Assembly (NCBI GenBank): GCA_977006965.1 | Contig: OZ345375.1 | Location: forward strand, 1-64,000 | Length of the DNA stretch: 64,000 nucleotides | Direction of reading: 5' to 3' | DNA from: Phymatolithon calcareum | Taxonomy: Eukaryota; Rhodophyta; Florideophyceae; Hapalidiales | Part shown: in pieces, positions 10,366 through 21,335 of the stretch | How the letters are laid out: every line of letters starts with the position of its first letter | Position numbering within the stretch: the first letter of the stretch is position 1 | The notes under the pieces: model-generated | The model's database searches: none | What the model was told of the DNA's origin: nothing | Seen by the model: only the letters and a program-made list of their open reading frames with translations | Made by a program: the position numbers and the translations under genes

Positions 10366-12609
10366 ATGGAGTCAAATTCCTACTCCGGATGGGAAAATCC
10401 AGGCAGGGTCACAGCTGAGCCCTGGAGAACAGCGAAAAACAGAAGATCGACTTGCCGAGCAAGCCACCCGAAGGCGCCGGCGGAAGGGAAAAGTAGAAAA
10501 TCACTAAAATTTGTGAAACAACCAATTACGGACAACCGGTCCACAGGGGCCACGACGCGCGCAAAGGCGCGTGGAAACGGAGCAAATATCGCCAACCGCG
10601 ACACCACGAACAAGAAAGTCACAAACAGCGCCCCCACTTCGGAAACATGCAATGAAGCTGGGCCACTTCCCACCACTGTGAAGGATAACCTCATCAGGAA
10701 GAAGTTTGTAACACTCCGCAACCTTGCAAAGTGCGCAAAGTGCAACAAGAAAGGAACTCTTAAACTGAGAGGCGGAAGTGCCCGCTCTCCTCTAGTACTG
10801 GAGTGCAAGGAGTGCCCGTTTTCCCGCAAGGGCTCCGACGCAGCAGAGTTCGTATCTAACATCACCCAAAACCAGGCAGCTCCGGGTCAAGCTCTAGAGC
10901 AGACTGAAGTAGACACGGAGTGCAGAGACGAAAGCCAAACTGTCGAGAAAGCCGCAACAGTAGGCCCGAGCACATTGCCGACGTCCCAATTTGAACCAGT
11001 TGTGAGTAACCTGGATTTGGACAGATGCTGTCCAGCAGCAGAAGATATGGGACTAAGGATCAAGGAAATTGAATCGGCACTAACAGCTTCAGAGCAAAAA
11101 ATGGCCACCCTGGTGGATCGATGCCAACATTCCGCAGGCAGTAGAGATTGCTGCCAAGCAAGAGGGGAAGTACAAGCCCTAAAAGACAAGATTGGCGCCC
11201 TGGAAGGCAAAACAAAATCCACGGAGGACAAGATGCTAATCTTAGAAGCAACTATCAGAACGTTGATGGAGGAAAACCGAAGACTCCGTCGCGGGGCTCC
11301 CGGTGCTATGGAAGACTCATCAACGGACGAAGCGCCCCACGTAGAGGAGCATGGTACGAGCTCGAAAGAACACCAAGCTGTAGAGAAATCTCAACCAACA
11401 ACGCCGTATCGAGATGCAGCGTTGAGAAATCTCAGACACCAAGGGCCACAGAAAGCGCAAACCGAACGTGCGACAGGGATTCTTGAACGACCTGTAAAGC
11501 GACCCCGAGAACTCGACGAAGAGGAACGAGAGAAACTGGACAATTTTACGAACAATATGGGCAGTTTCATCCCACGCCATGGACCAACACCAAAGATGGT
11601 CGCATTGTACTTCCGAGGGCTCTCGAAAGCTCCGCGAGACGAAATAGCTCATGCTGTAAAAGAACTACTCAGCAAAAGGACTGTCCACCACATATCGTTC
11701 ATAGGAACCACGGTAATGGAAGTCTTGACCGAAACAAGAGAGTGGAATCATATCGTTCCCCTTCTGAAGGAAGCAGGCTTGATTTGCATGTACAATTACA
11801 ACGTATTCGAAAACGGCAAGAGGAAAAGACAGAGTGCAGAATCTGAGCGATCGTTGAAGAGGCATGCAGCAAGAACAAGGGCGCGCACAAGGTACTGCTT
11901 ATCAGTTGAAACAAATTACCATGCGAAAGAATGGTACAAAGGATTGGAAAGAGCAGCCGACCGCAAACTCAGAACCATCGACATAGAGCAGGTTCGGAAC
12001 CTCGAGCAGTTTCCTCGCAGGCACCTGCTCCATCCAGACCTACGAAAAATCATCGCACCAAGAAAAGGCTGTCCCGAACGAGAGTGGAATGGAGATTATG
12101 GGTGTACCGAAACGGAAGAGAACGCCAATGACCACCCGGTTGGAGACTCAGGAGAAGGATCATCGACCAGTAAAGAGACCCCAACAAGCGGTACTGACGG
12201 TTGCGAACAAGGCGTAGAGCACGCAGACAACTCGGTGACCAACAAGCCCCAATCTATCATTGGAGACCCAGACAAGGATGAAATACCTGTAACTCCCATC
12301 GCAAACTCGGAGCAAGTCACGTTCCGAAATGATTTTAACAAATATTGGAGAATTGCAACAATGAATGTGGGGGGTTCTCCCGAGACCCCCGAGTACCTTC
12401 GAAAGTTCGTGAATAACCACGGAGTCGACGTGATTGGACTCACAGAAACACATTTGAGGTCTGAAGCACGTATCCGGACAGAAATGTTCACAATGAATGC
12501 CCCTAGACCCGAACTCCTCACACAAGATGGGCCGAACCACCAAAATTCCTCGAGTCACAGGCGTGGATCCGCGAGAAACTTTGGAGGCGTATCACTTGTC
12601 TTCCGATGA
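10366..12609 (+). CDS. LINE-A ORF1-like region fused in frame to the endonuclease N-terminus
   Basis: The 747-codon frame begins at ATG 10366. Residues 1-120 are basic and low-complexity. A zinc-ribbon-like CX2C...CX2C (Cys123, 126, 147, 150) follows, then a heptad-rich coiled coil at about 215-305 and a conserved block, KMVALYFRGLSKAPRDEI, at about 405, which also occurs in LINE-B. These are ORF1 properties: RNA binding and multimerisation. Without a stop or restart, a linker then leads into the AP endonuclease from about residue 660 (IATMNVGGSPETPEYL, then GLTETH with the catalytic Glu). The frame halts at TGATGA, and the endonuclease resumes in the same frame right after. Most LINEs split ORF1 and ORF2; here they appear as one polyprotein. 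Confidence 0.8.
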   Translation: MESNSYSGWENPGRVTAEPWRTAKNRRSTCRASHPKAPAEGKSRKSLKFVKQPITDNRSTGATTRAKARGNGANIANRDTTNKKVTNSAPTSETCNEAGPLPTTVKDNLIRKKFVTLRNLAKCAKCNKKGTLKLRGGSARSPLVLECKECPFSRKGSDAAEFVSNITQNQAAPGQALEQTEVDTECRDESQTVEKAATVGPSTLPTSQFEPVVSNLDLDRCCPAAEDMGLRIKEIESALTASEQKMATLVDRCQHSAGSRDCCQARGEVQALKDKIGALEGKTKSTEDKMLILEATIRTLMEENRRLRRGAPGAMEDSSTDEAPHVEEHGTSSKEHQAVEKSQPTTPYRDAALRNLRHQGPQKAQTERATGILERPVKRPRELDEEEREKLDNFTNNMGSFIPRHGPTPKMVALYFRGLSKAPRDEIAHAVKELLSKRTVHHISFIGTTVMEVLTETREWNHIVPLLKEAGLICMYNYNVFENGKRKRQSAESERSLKRHAARTRARTRYCLSVETNYHAKEWYKGLERAADRKLRTIDIEQVRNLEQFPRRHLLHPDLRKIIAPRKGCPEREWNGDYGCTETEENANDHPVGDSGEGSSTSKETPTSGTDGCEQGVEHADNSVTNKPQSIIGDPDKDEIPVTPIANSEQVTFRNDFNKYWRIATMNVGGSPETPEYLRKFVNNHGVDVIGLTETHLRSEARIRTEMFTMNAPRPELLTQDGPNHQNSSSHRRGSARNFGGVSLVFR

Positions 12610-12612
12610 TGA

Positions 12613-13434
12613 TGTGGAGCGAAGCTTATCTTCAAGTACGCAAAGATTCATTACCAAGTCCTCATTGCCCAAGTAGGAAACCTGAAAATTGGGGTGGTAT
12701 ATATGTCACCTAAATCCACGCACCAAGAAACAGAAAAGTGTCTTTCGCTCATAAATAGACATGCAAGAGGCCAGGCCATCATCTGCGGAGACTGGAATGC
12801 AAGAGATAAATCACGGGATAAGAAATCCAACAGAAGAGAAAACCAAGTGGCAAAGTGGGCAGAAGAAAAAGGATGGATTCTAAAAACCCACTCGGAACCG
12901 ACGTTCGAGACCAAGAATTACGCGCGTAATATCCACTTTTTCGCGACAAAAGGGATAACCACGTCAAACACAAGCTCTCCGGAAGATATTTGGACAGGAA
13001 GCGCACAGCACAAACCGGTGTGCATCCGCCTCAGAAGCCGACAAGACCAAGAACCCTCCCAATCTAGAAGACCAATCAGTATGCGAAACTGGAATGATAA
13101 GAAGCAAAAGATCTCGAACAAGGAGCAGATGAGAGATCTCATTGAAGACTTGAAAAACTGCACCTCTGCCGGAAAATTAGAGAGTATCTACAAGAAGATA
13201 GTCAAACTCGGAGGGAAGGCACGTCAGGACACAAAAGTCCAAAAAGTGACCCGCAGCTACAAAAAGGAGCTTCCCGCGATTATAGAAAGCCTCGAAAAGT
13301 GCAAAAACTCAAGAGACTTGCACAAGGCATACAAGAAACTTGTCAAAACGTGGTATGAGCCTTGGAGAACAAGGAAGCGTATTCCGGCGCGATACAAATC
13401 ATTCGGAGCATTGAGCTTGGCAAACTGGCCCTGA
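12613..13434 (+). pseudogene. LINE-A endonuclease, C-terminal part
   Basis: This continues the frame of the preceding region after the double stop. CGDWNARD at about 12783 is the catalytic Asp-x-Asn block of the exonuclease/endonuclease/phosphatase fold, and SAQHKPVCIRL near 13005 is the terminal Ser...His motif. A stretch rich in Lys and Glu leads toward the RT. The reading frame is lost near 13.37-13.43 kb, where the next frame over (from 13362) continues into RT. In a live element this part nicks the target DNA to prime reverse transcription. Confidence 0.8.
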
Positions 13435-15524
13435 GACGAAAGAAACTCTACAGAAGAGTCAGAATAACGCAAAGACCTGAAGACTGGGGACTATACCACG
13501 AGTGTAAACACCAAGTACAGACAAAGGTAAACAAGCCGAAATACGAACAGTATCAAGACTACATCTCTGAGCTAGAGGAGAAGGACGGTCAAACTGCCCT
13601 GAAACAGCTAGCCAGGATGAAGAAGAAAATCAGAAGACGAACGGCAAGAAGCAAGATGACCGGAAAACCAATGAACAGTACCAGATTCTCTGCCCACATA
13701 TCAAAAACATGCCATTGTCCCGAAAAGTGGCAACCTGGGCTAAGCAAGTTCACATGTCCTAAAGACATGAGGGATACCATTGAAACAGCCATCCGGAGAT
13801 CGCCAACTGGAAAGACAACCGGCCTGGACGAAGTTAAGGCAGAGATGCTAAAAGTCAATGCTTCTCTGAATGCAGACGCGCTTACGGCCTTGTGGAGAGC
13901 CTGTGGGAGATGTGGAGATTTGCCCCTCCACTGGCAGAAAGCACTCCTCGTCCCAATACACAAGAGCGGGACACACGAGGAACACGGAAACTATCGCCCA
14001 ATATCCCTGCTTAGCCAAGCAAGGAAAATCATAGAGACGGTCATCGATATCAAGCTGCGCAAGGTATACGACAACCACTGGTACCAACTTGGCTTCCAAA
14101 AGGGGACAAGTACTGAGCTGGCCATTCTAAGGGCCACGGAGCTGCTGAAAGGAGTCTAGCGATGCGTAGCAGTCCTGGACTTGAAAGCGGCATACGACAC
14201 AGTTCCGAGAAAACACTTAGTGAAACGAATGAGACAAGTGCTGCCTTCCGAGGTCCGCACCATGGCCGAGGAATTTCTGTCACCATCGCGGGTTTCAACA
14301 ATTGGGGATGCCGACAAGAAGTGGTTTTTAGTGGACAGGGGTGTACCACAGGGGTCCCCACTCAGCCCGAGTCTGTACAACGTTTTTATGGATGAGTTCG
14401 CCGAGCGTATGAGCGAGGTCCCGAGCACATGGGCGGACGTCCCCGCTGTCTTATTCGCAGACGACGTTCTTCTGTCAGCGAAATCACCAGCTGCATTGCA
14501 AGGCATGCTGGACATAGCTATTCGGCGGGCCGAAGAGCGCGGTATGACATGGAATACGAAAAAGGGAAAAAGCGAGACCCTAGAATCAGAGGAAACAGCA
14601 AGCGAAACATTCAAACTGGCGAACATGGTCCTGACGCACGTCCCCGAGGTCACCTACCTTGGAGTCTCCCTTGGACCCGAAGGAATATCAGACAAGAAAA
14701 TGATACAACGCCTGAAGAAGGCAAGGTCCGCCGTATATGAGTTGCGTACACTTGGAATATTCAAGAAACGGCTGACCATTCACAAGTGCATCAAGGTGTA
14801 CAAGGCACTAATCCAGCCACGTTGGGAATACGCAATTCATCTAACGCCATGGACAGAAGACATTGAGAAGGCCGCCAAGGAAGTTGAGCAAACGTTCTTC
14901 AGCCAAATGTTTGGTCCTCTCTCCAGAGGAAGGTCAGACAGACTCCGACTGTTGTGCCGAATCCAAGCACCGAACCAAAGACGGGAAATCCTGGCCTTCA
15001 AGATGCTGAGGAGAACAAAGGACAAAGAAAAGATGTACCTACAAAAGCCGCCTGACAGCAGAAACAACCAAGAGCTCCAGCCGACCAGGAACGACATTGC
15101 CGCTATGGAAAACAGAGAACCGTTTGTGGAAGCAACCAAACACATTCAAGCAAAGCAGTCTGCCGAAATGCTTCGCTCAAAATTCCTCACAATGGAAGGA
15201 GATCGTTTCGAATTGAATAGGAAGAGGAGAATCCCGTATGACAAGACGAGCGAGCTACCAGCAATCCTCAAACTCCCGAAGGTGAAGCACAGGCAATTAG
15301 CGCTTCAGTACGTCTGCGGAAGATTTCCGCAGGTGTCGACAACAAGCATGGTGGAAAAATTTGGAAACCGAGCTCGACAGCATATGGCAACGCTGGAAAA
15401 CAATCTGTCAGGATACGACTTGAAAGAAGACAAAAGACCGGATACCGAGAGAACACTTAACGAGCTTTTGCTATTCAGCAAGACCATCATAGAGTGCATG
15501 GAAAATGAAGAAGGACTGCTCTGA
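13362..15524 (+). pseudogene. LINE-A reverse transcriptase and C-terminal domain, one in-frame TAG
   Basis: RT motifs in order: LVPIHKSGTHEEHGNYRPIS (about 13.95 kb), VAVLDLKAAYDTVPRK just after the TAG at 14157-14159, GVPQGSPLSPSLYNVFMDEF (about 14.34 kb) and VLFADDVLLSA (about 14.45 kb) with the catalytic Asp pair. The thumb and a long C-terminal region follow. The latter carries a compact Cys block (RLLCRIQ) and RKRRIPYDK, and is strongly conserved in the 1.9-3.0, 17.5-18.2 and 46.1 kb copies. Only the TAG interrupts 720 codons. This enzyme would copy element RNA at the nicked target. Confidence 0.88.
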
Positions 15525-15651
15525 AATCAAGATACGAGAAGCTAACTAGATGTCCCTCGGGACACAAAGCCAAATAGCGGAAACACCAGCAGCGAACCCA
15601 CAAGAACACCACATAGTAGGTAGGACGATCCAGGTTCCAAACTCCCCCCCC

Positions 15652-15668
15652 CCGCCTATGGAAGGCGG
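15652..15668 (+). other. Hairpin in LINE-A 3' UTR
   Basis: CCGCCT-ATGGA-AGGCGG forms a perfect 6-bp stem with a 5-nt loop, about 100 bp before the poly(A) tail. The same hairpin is present in the young 3' fragment (45935-45951, opposite strand). It may be the structure that the element's RT recognises; that role is inferred from other LINEs whose 3' ends carry essential stem-loops. Confidence 0.5.
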
Positions 15669-15842
15669 TAGGTTTCAACGGTCTACATACTGGAAGGTAG
15701 CAACTGTGGAAGCCTTGCCCGTATATTCGTAAGACTCTAAGGCTTTTAAATAAACTCCAATCAAAAAAAAAGAAGTGCTTCGACCGCAATTGGAGACCTA
15801 ATAGATATGCTCAGTCATTATCTGCGGGGGAATCGTTTCATT

Positions 15843-16493
15843 TCATTGAGCTCGCTGTCTAGCTGTAATCGCAGTCTTTAAGAGAAATTTGCTAAAAATT
15901 CTCTTCTCATTGGTCATCGCCGATGATTCACCTTGCTGTACTTTGACAGCCCCGGAGTCAAAGTCTGCGTTCTTGACATTTGATGCGTCCTGTGCAATGT
16001 AGTACTTTTCTAGGCAGCACTTATGCAACGATGGCGCAGCATCGCGACTGAAAGTTTCTACGGCCTCCATGAACCTGTCTAAATCATAGCGTGATCCCGA
16101 CAGTGCAGACCCTTTTTTCTGAAGCTCCAGCGTTACAACATTTGTCTCTGATAGCTGCTTGCAGAACGTTTCCGCCATATTCTTGTATGCAATACGTCGG
16201 ACAAGCACCACCTCAGAATCCTCGGAATCTGCAGCAGCAAGCAGTAGTTCTCGGATATCAACAAATCGCTTGATCATATGATAAGAACTCGACCAGCGCG
16301 TAGCGGTGTTAAGAACAGGACTCAAATCAGACAAGTTTCGCAGCTGTGTTCGACACTTAAGCTCTTGCTTGCAGAACTTCATCTTTTCCAGGATTAAATT
16401 AATTGCAGGTGACACTCCACAATCGATCTTGATCATACGTCGTGTCTCAGGGCTAAGCTTATGGCTCGCACACAGATAGATATTATAGAGGCG
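15843..16493 (-). pseudogene. hAT-type transposase fragment
   Basis: The minus frame 16436-15843 (197 codons) contains NLSDLSPVLNTATRWSSSYH followed by MIKRFVDIREL. This is the conserved P...N.TRWSS..MI.R..DI block of hAT-family transposases. Extending upstream in the same frame gives LCASHKLSPE, like the C.SH.L segment that precedes it in these proteins, back to an in-frame stop near 16490. The N-terminal zinc finger, the catalytic Asp region and the C-terminal dimerisation part are absent. No TIRs or 8-bp duplication were found. It is a relic. Confidence 0.65.
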
Positions 16494-16738
16494 TGTCTAA
16501 TACGCGATTTGGCCCTCCAATCTTTAGCGAGAGGATATCCGCTCTGAGTTTGAGCAAAAAGAGAACCCGTCGAAGGTGCTGTATAGTCTCCGAGAAGACC
16601 TTTGAGTTTGCTTCTGGTCGTCATCATGCAGTACGGCTATGTAGCTAGCGGATATGGCGAAAGCTTGATCTACAACGCAAATATGCACGGCAAGGAAGAA
16701 AAGGTTAAGCACTAACTTTTTGAGGTTTCTCAGACGCC

Positions 16739-17044
16739 ATGTTTAATGCAGGTGGTGGCGGTGCAGGATATGGTGGTGTAGGATACGGTGGCAGTGGATA
16801 CGCGGCGATGGAAGTGGTGGCCTATGCGGAGGAAGTGCCTATGGTTGCAATTGCTACAGGGATCGAGGAGCGGGCTATGGCGGCGGTGGAGAACTCTATT
16901 GTGGTTCAAGCTACGCCGAGTCGAAAACTCATTGGCTTAGGAAAACGTGAACTATCTAAAGCGGGCTCTAACTCATACAATTGGGATAGAATACAATTCG
17001 CGCGGGTACAAGTGGCAGTGGTGGTGGTCGCAGGTGCGAAATAA
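16739..17044 (+). CDS. Glycine-rich ORF, unknown
   Basis: A 101-codon frame starts with MFNAGGGGAGYGGVGYGGSG, coded by an imperfect GGTGGTGGA/GGATACGGT repeat, and then loses the Gly/Tyr pattern after about 25 residues. It could be the start of a glycine-rich secreted or RNA-binding protein, or simply a coding-looking microsatellite. Nothing else supports expression. Confidence 0.25.
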   Translation: MFNAGGGGAGYGGVGYGGSGYAAMEVVAYAEEVPMVAIATGIEERAMAAVENSIVVQATPSRKLIGLGKRELSKAGSNSYNWDRIQFARVQVAVVVVAGAK

Positions 17045-17459
17045 TTCGCCTTAAAAGGGCACCTGGGTCTGCGTTTGCGGAATACGAGTGCAAGATGCTG
17101 CGGGAAGATACTGATTACGCGGTTGGGCGGTTTGATGGGAAATTTGTCTTTTTATTTTTGGACGACTTGTGGCCTGCGGACGAGAAAAAAGGTTTTATTT
17201 TTTTTGAATTTTGAATTTATTAAACGCCCTCAGAAACAGTAAGGGAGATGCGTTTCAGACGCTACTACCTGGTAGCTCCGTTACTCTGTTAAAGCCCGAA
17301 AAAGCTAGTTGCTATCGTTGTAGCCCTAGCTGCAAAAACCCTCCTCCAGAGCAGGTGGAGGGAAAAGCTTAGAGTCCACTTGTCCTGTTCGTATGAATCT
17401 CAGCGTCGCCGTTCTCTTTTGTCTTGGTCTATTCCATGTCGTCATAAAAGACGATTGTG
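17045..17459. other. No recognised gene
   Basis: There is a T-rich tract near 17150-17220 and a pyrimidine-rich stretch before the minus-strand LINE relic. No frame of interest. Confidence 0.4.
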
Positions 17460-18262
17460 AGGAATAATACTTTGTCAAGTGCCTATTCAGTCTCACTTGT
17501 CTCCTCTTCTGTTAGTCGATATCTTTCAAGGTACACTTCGAGCTTGTTCATGAGAGTTGGTACGATATCACCGAATTTGTCTTCCAGAAGTGTGGTACTC
17601 AATGGGGGAAAACGTCCGAATGCCCATTTAATCGCCAATTGGCGGTGACGTGCTTTCGGTAGTCTGATGATGGCGGGAGTAGACCCGGGAATATCATAAG
17701 GAATTTTCCTCTTTCTGCTCGCCTCCAAGCCGTCTCCTTCGTCTTTAAAGAGCAGGTCCCTCAAAGATTTTGCTGAAACTCGCTGCTTAAGATAGGTTAG
17801 TGCCGTCTCGAATAGGTCGTGATGTAACATTGATGATATGTCACGACACACCCATTGCAATTCCTCAACGTCTCTTTCCTCTCTTGGGACTGCGAGCAAG
17901 CCCATTTTCCTTGTTCTGGCTCGTTCAAGAATTCGTAACGCTAGAACTAGTCTTCTGTGTTCCGCATTATGTATGCGACAGAGAAGACGAAGTCTCGCGT
18001 GGTCGATTTTTTGCTATTGGACCAAATACCTGTCCGAACGAGAAAAAAGGTGAGAGGTTGAGTGATATTTGGCGGCTTTTGAGGAGCTGTGCGGAGAGCC
18101 GGATGACAAAAAAGACTTTGAGTGCGCAGATAGCGCGCTCTGTGGACGCCGTGGAGCCTTCTCGAATAGGTAAACGACCGCAATGCCTTCATCCCCGCCA
18201 TCACCATGGCAATTTTAGAGGTCATTGCGCTGCGTCGCAATGTGATCGGCGTTTCTGGACAG
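17460..18262 (-). mobile_element. LINE relic, C-terminal region, divergent subfamily
   Basis: The minus strand encodes, with frameshifts, LRTQSLF (about 18140), FGQVFGPIAKN (about 18030), LRLLCRIHNAEHRRLVLALR (about 17990-17930) and then an open 140-codon stretch. The latter contains RKRKIPYD, PAIIRLPKARHRQLA and FGRFPPLSTT. Each block matches LINE-A in the same order (LRTLGIF, FGPLSRG, RLLCRIQ, KRRIPYDK, ILKLPKVKHRQLA, GRFPQVSTT), but identity is low, so this is another subfamily. No catalytic RT motif remains. Confidence 0.75.
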
Positions 18263-20331
18263 CGAGCGACTAAGCGAAAAGCAACAAGTTCTGCTGCGCA
18301 GGAGTTACTAATTCAATGCGCGTACGTGCGGTTTCTGGATGAGTTTGAGAGATATCGGGAATATGGACGGTTTTGCGCTGCGCAACAGTTTCGCATTCTG
18401 ATATTGGAAGATGCGCGGGGGTGTGGGGGAAGGTTTTGAAGCAGTGGATGAGGAGGAGATCGGGGAAGTTGCTTTGGACGAGGATGCGAAGACGAGGAGA
18501 CGGGGAAAGTGATGTGGACCGCGACGAAGTTCTTTATGTAAGATGATTAAGAACGCTTGAAGTGGACATTGAAGAAGTGACTGCCACAGTCATGGTCGTG
18601 TAGCACTTGATTCGAGCTCTACCGTCTGCCTTCAGTCCTAACTATTGTAGATGTGCCGTCACGTTTTATCAGCAATATGGCAGAGATATTACGAGTTGAT
18701 TTCAATTCCATGGCAAAGACTGCCTACAGATTTTTTCGATGGAACTTCTCTTGTACTCTGTATTTCTCAAATAGTACTGATCTCATCCTATATATACTGT
18801 TTCGTAAAGGGTTGAGTCTAGTTCTAGAAATGATCTTACTTGAATAATCTTCTGTAGTGGTTGGAGCGAAAAAGCACACTACTCGACAAAACATTTCAGG
18901 GGAGGAGACAAAAGGAAATCAGAGCACATCGCTCTATCCCTTCTCCTTTAGTGTTTATAATATGTCGTACAGGGAGTATGATTATATTCGGAAGAAATTA
19001 CAGACGGGGATCCCCTCTTCTCTTGTAATGGTTGATCGATATCGCTTGAACTGATTTTCGGGATCTTTAAAGGATATCTATCTACGTCTCCTCCTCCGTC
19101 TTTTCGGCTCCTCTATAGTATCTACATTCAATAGGATGAAAAATCTTGGCGGCTTATTAAAAACAGGACGAACAACCTGAATGCAAAAGATGCTAGAATG
19201 CTGATAAGAATACTGAGAAGATCAGTCGCTAACGGTTCCTAGTGTCTAGTTTACTTAAATGATTCCTCAATTGAGGGGCACTCTACCGTTCGTTGAGGGA
19301 ATGATATTCATATAATTTTTGCAAACGAAAGCTCTCCAAGTGCAGGCTCTTCGACAGCGCTCAGATTATAGATAGCAACAACGCACTTCGTGAAAAAGTC
19401 CCAAACAAATGAATGCGACAGATGCATGTTTCGTCACCATAAAGCTCGCTACATGATGCGCATATGGCAGTCGCTTAACTCACTTTGCAACCTATGCGCT
19501 TGATTTGCGCTGCTAAGGTAGTTGTCATGGCATTCGAATTCTTCCTTTTCTTCTCGGTGGGAATGTAGAGGCTTCAAACACCGCTCTGTAACGTAATTGT
19601 AAGATATGAATTGACTGAATGTGACGAGTAGTACTAGGGTTAAAAGCGGAATCTATTATTTTCTAAATCATCAGTTCATGTTATCTTTGCTGGATCACGC
19701 GCTGCTGACACTCTGAATACGTTTCAGAGGTTAGAATCGAATTATCAACCACGAAAGTGGCCGGAACGAATGTGCTCTCGCAAAACGACAATTGGAGCAG
19801 TTGTTCGTCGCTCGACGCCGAAACATTCTCGGCGGCCTGAGCTTTTAAGGGGATAGAACACTTGCGAAACCAACGCGTACACCACATTCGCTGGTTTGCG
19901 GACAGAAGTAGCATGCGCTGAAAAAGCAACGATGGATATTATAGAAAGGCTGATTGATATGATTGCTTGCGAGGTAATTTGGATCCCTAGCTTACTTTGT
20001 GCTCCCTGGGAACGAAAACGTGGACAACCGTGCTCTAAAGGCATTACCGACTCAAGTCTATTGGTACATCACAATATACCTATTTCAGATGTTGTTGATC
20101 TTGTTGAATGCTTTATTTCCTTACGAAATAGAAAGACATGGTTCTTCTATTACCTCTAATTAGATTACGTCAGGGCGCTTTATCCTGTTAGCAAACTGAA
20201 CGTATGCTTTTTCTCTACCTGCCCCTCGTGATTAGACAATTCGCATGAATAAAGTGCACTGTCTCCACGTCGCGCGAGAATACATGGAGGACCAGAACTT
20301 TGGACGTTTTTTCTTTACAGCTCCCTTTCTT
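18263..20331. other. No recognised gene
   Basis: No frame longer than about 100 codons and no known motif. The plus frame 18206-18439 has a protein-like middle (LIQCAYVRFLDEFERYREYG) of unknown family. The remainder is AT-rich with no repeat copies that I could detect. Confidence 0.35.
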
Positions 20332-20545
20332 CTATTTCTGAGAGGTGCGCTGTAATTCGTTTGGACCCCTTGTGCAATACGAAAGATCCACTCCCGAAAC
20401 GGCCCGTGGTGCGAAAGTAGGGGAAAAACGCGGGTCAAACACTTCACCGCAAACAATCACACCTGGAATTCGAACCCAGGACCTTCTCTTGGTCCCGAAC
20501 TGCGCAACCCCCGGATGCATTCTAACGACTATAACACAGGTGACC
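20332..20545 (-). repeat. tRNA-like short repeat (possible SINE fragment)
   Basis: The minus strand contains GGTTCGAATTCC (20465-20476), a good RNA polymerase III box B within a T-arm-like stem (CTGGG/TCCAG). Just upstream is a perfect 5-bp stem with a 7-nt loop (GGACC/GGTCC, 20479-20495), resembling an anticodon arm, and TTGCGCAGTTCGG, an A-box-like stretch. The spacing between the arms is too short, the variable loop is missing and the acceptor ends do not pair. It is therefore not a working tRNA gene. A tRNA-derived SINE head is the likeliest reading. Confidence 0.4.
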
Positions 20546-21335
20546 CTTTTCCAGAGCTATACTACTCGATACAGACTATTGATGCAACTGCATTCGACAC
20601 ATTCGTAGAGTGAACCTGACTAGACTGGTCGTTCAGGCGGAACTATAGATCTCCGCACCCGGAAAACGGTCTCAGACGCATCTGGCCTACGCGTGCAAGA
20701 CAATGTCAGCTTCAGTAGTAATTAGAATGCGGGGAAGACTTTTCTAGGATCATTAAGGACAAAGAGCAATTTGAGCTTATAGTAAATGGGATTTTTTTTC
20801 CGTGTACTTGCAGCTGCCGTGAAATTTCTGATCTCGCCCTTCTTACTCTCTACTGAGGCATTTCACGCACGCAAATAGTGGCACATATATACTCGGACTA
20901 CCAGGGATCATCTTCTTAAGGGACAGGACGACACGGATGCTATCCATGATGCTGATGTTTAAAGAGCGCCATTGTGGAGAAAATCAATACCGGATGAGTA
21001 CAGTAGTACCACACCAAACTGCAACATGCAATTTCTTCTTGTTAGAAAATAAGAAGCGAAAATAGAGCAACCGATTCTTAGTGTTGCAGGGACTCTTAAG
21101 GTCAAGCGAGAGTAAGATTAAAAACGAGACAAAAGTGATGGCTTCTAAGAGAAATTTACGATCTCGACGAAAATATGACTAGGATAAAACGTCAATCTTC
21201 CTCACCACGATTCCGAGAGAAGATTGAGGCAGGGGAATGTTATGGGGGAGAGTAACACTAACCCCTTATCATACCGATTTTTTGGATTTGAGTCTATAGT
21301 GTGTGTTTGATATATTTTTGCAGGGATTAATTGCT
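20546..21335. other. No recognised gene
   Basis: No open frame of interest. It directly abuts the truncated 3' side of LINE-B at about 21336. Confidence 0.4.

Larger units (their letters stand above)
10232..15770 (+). mobile_element. LINE-A, near full-length non-LTR retrotransposon
   Basis: The element is bounded by a perfect 12-bp target-site duplication, AGAAGTGCTTCG (10220-10231 and 15771-15782), and ends in an A9 tail. In order it has about 130 bp of 5' UTR, a zinc-knuckle and coiled-coil ORF1-like region, an AP-type endonuclease, a reverse transcriptase and a conserved C-terminal region, then a 3' UTR with a small hairpin. Copies of its 3' end lie at 1851-3012 and about 45834-46358. It is disabled by TGATGA at 12607-12612, a frameshift near 13.37-13.43 kb and TAG at 14157-14159, but is otherwise open, so it died recently. 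Confidence 0.92.

Noticed and set aside
20465-20545. A functional tRNA gene
   Set aside because: The acceptor stem does not pair, the arm spacing is too short and the loop residue before the would-be anticodon is not U.
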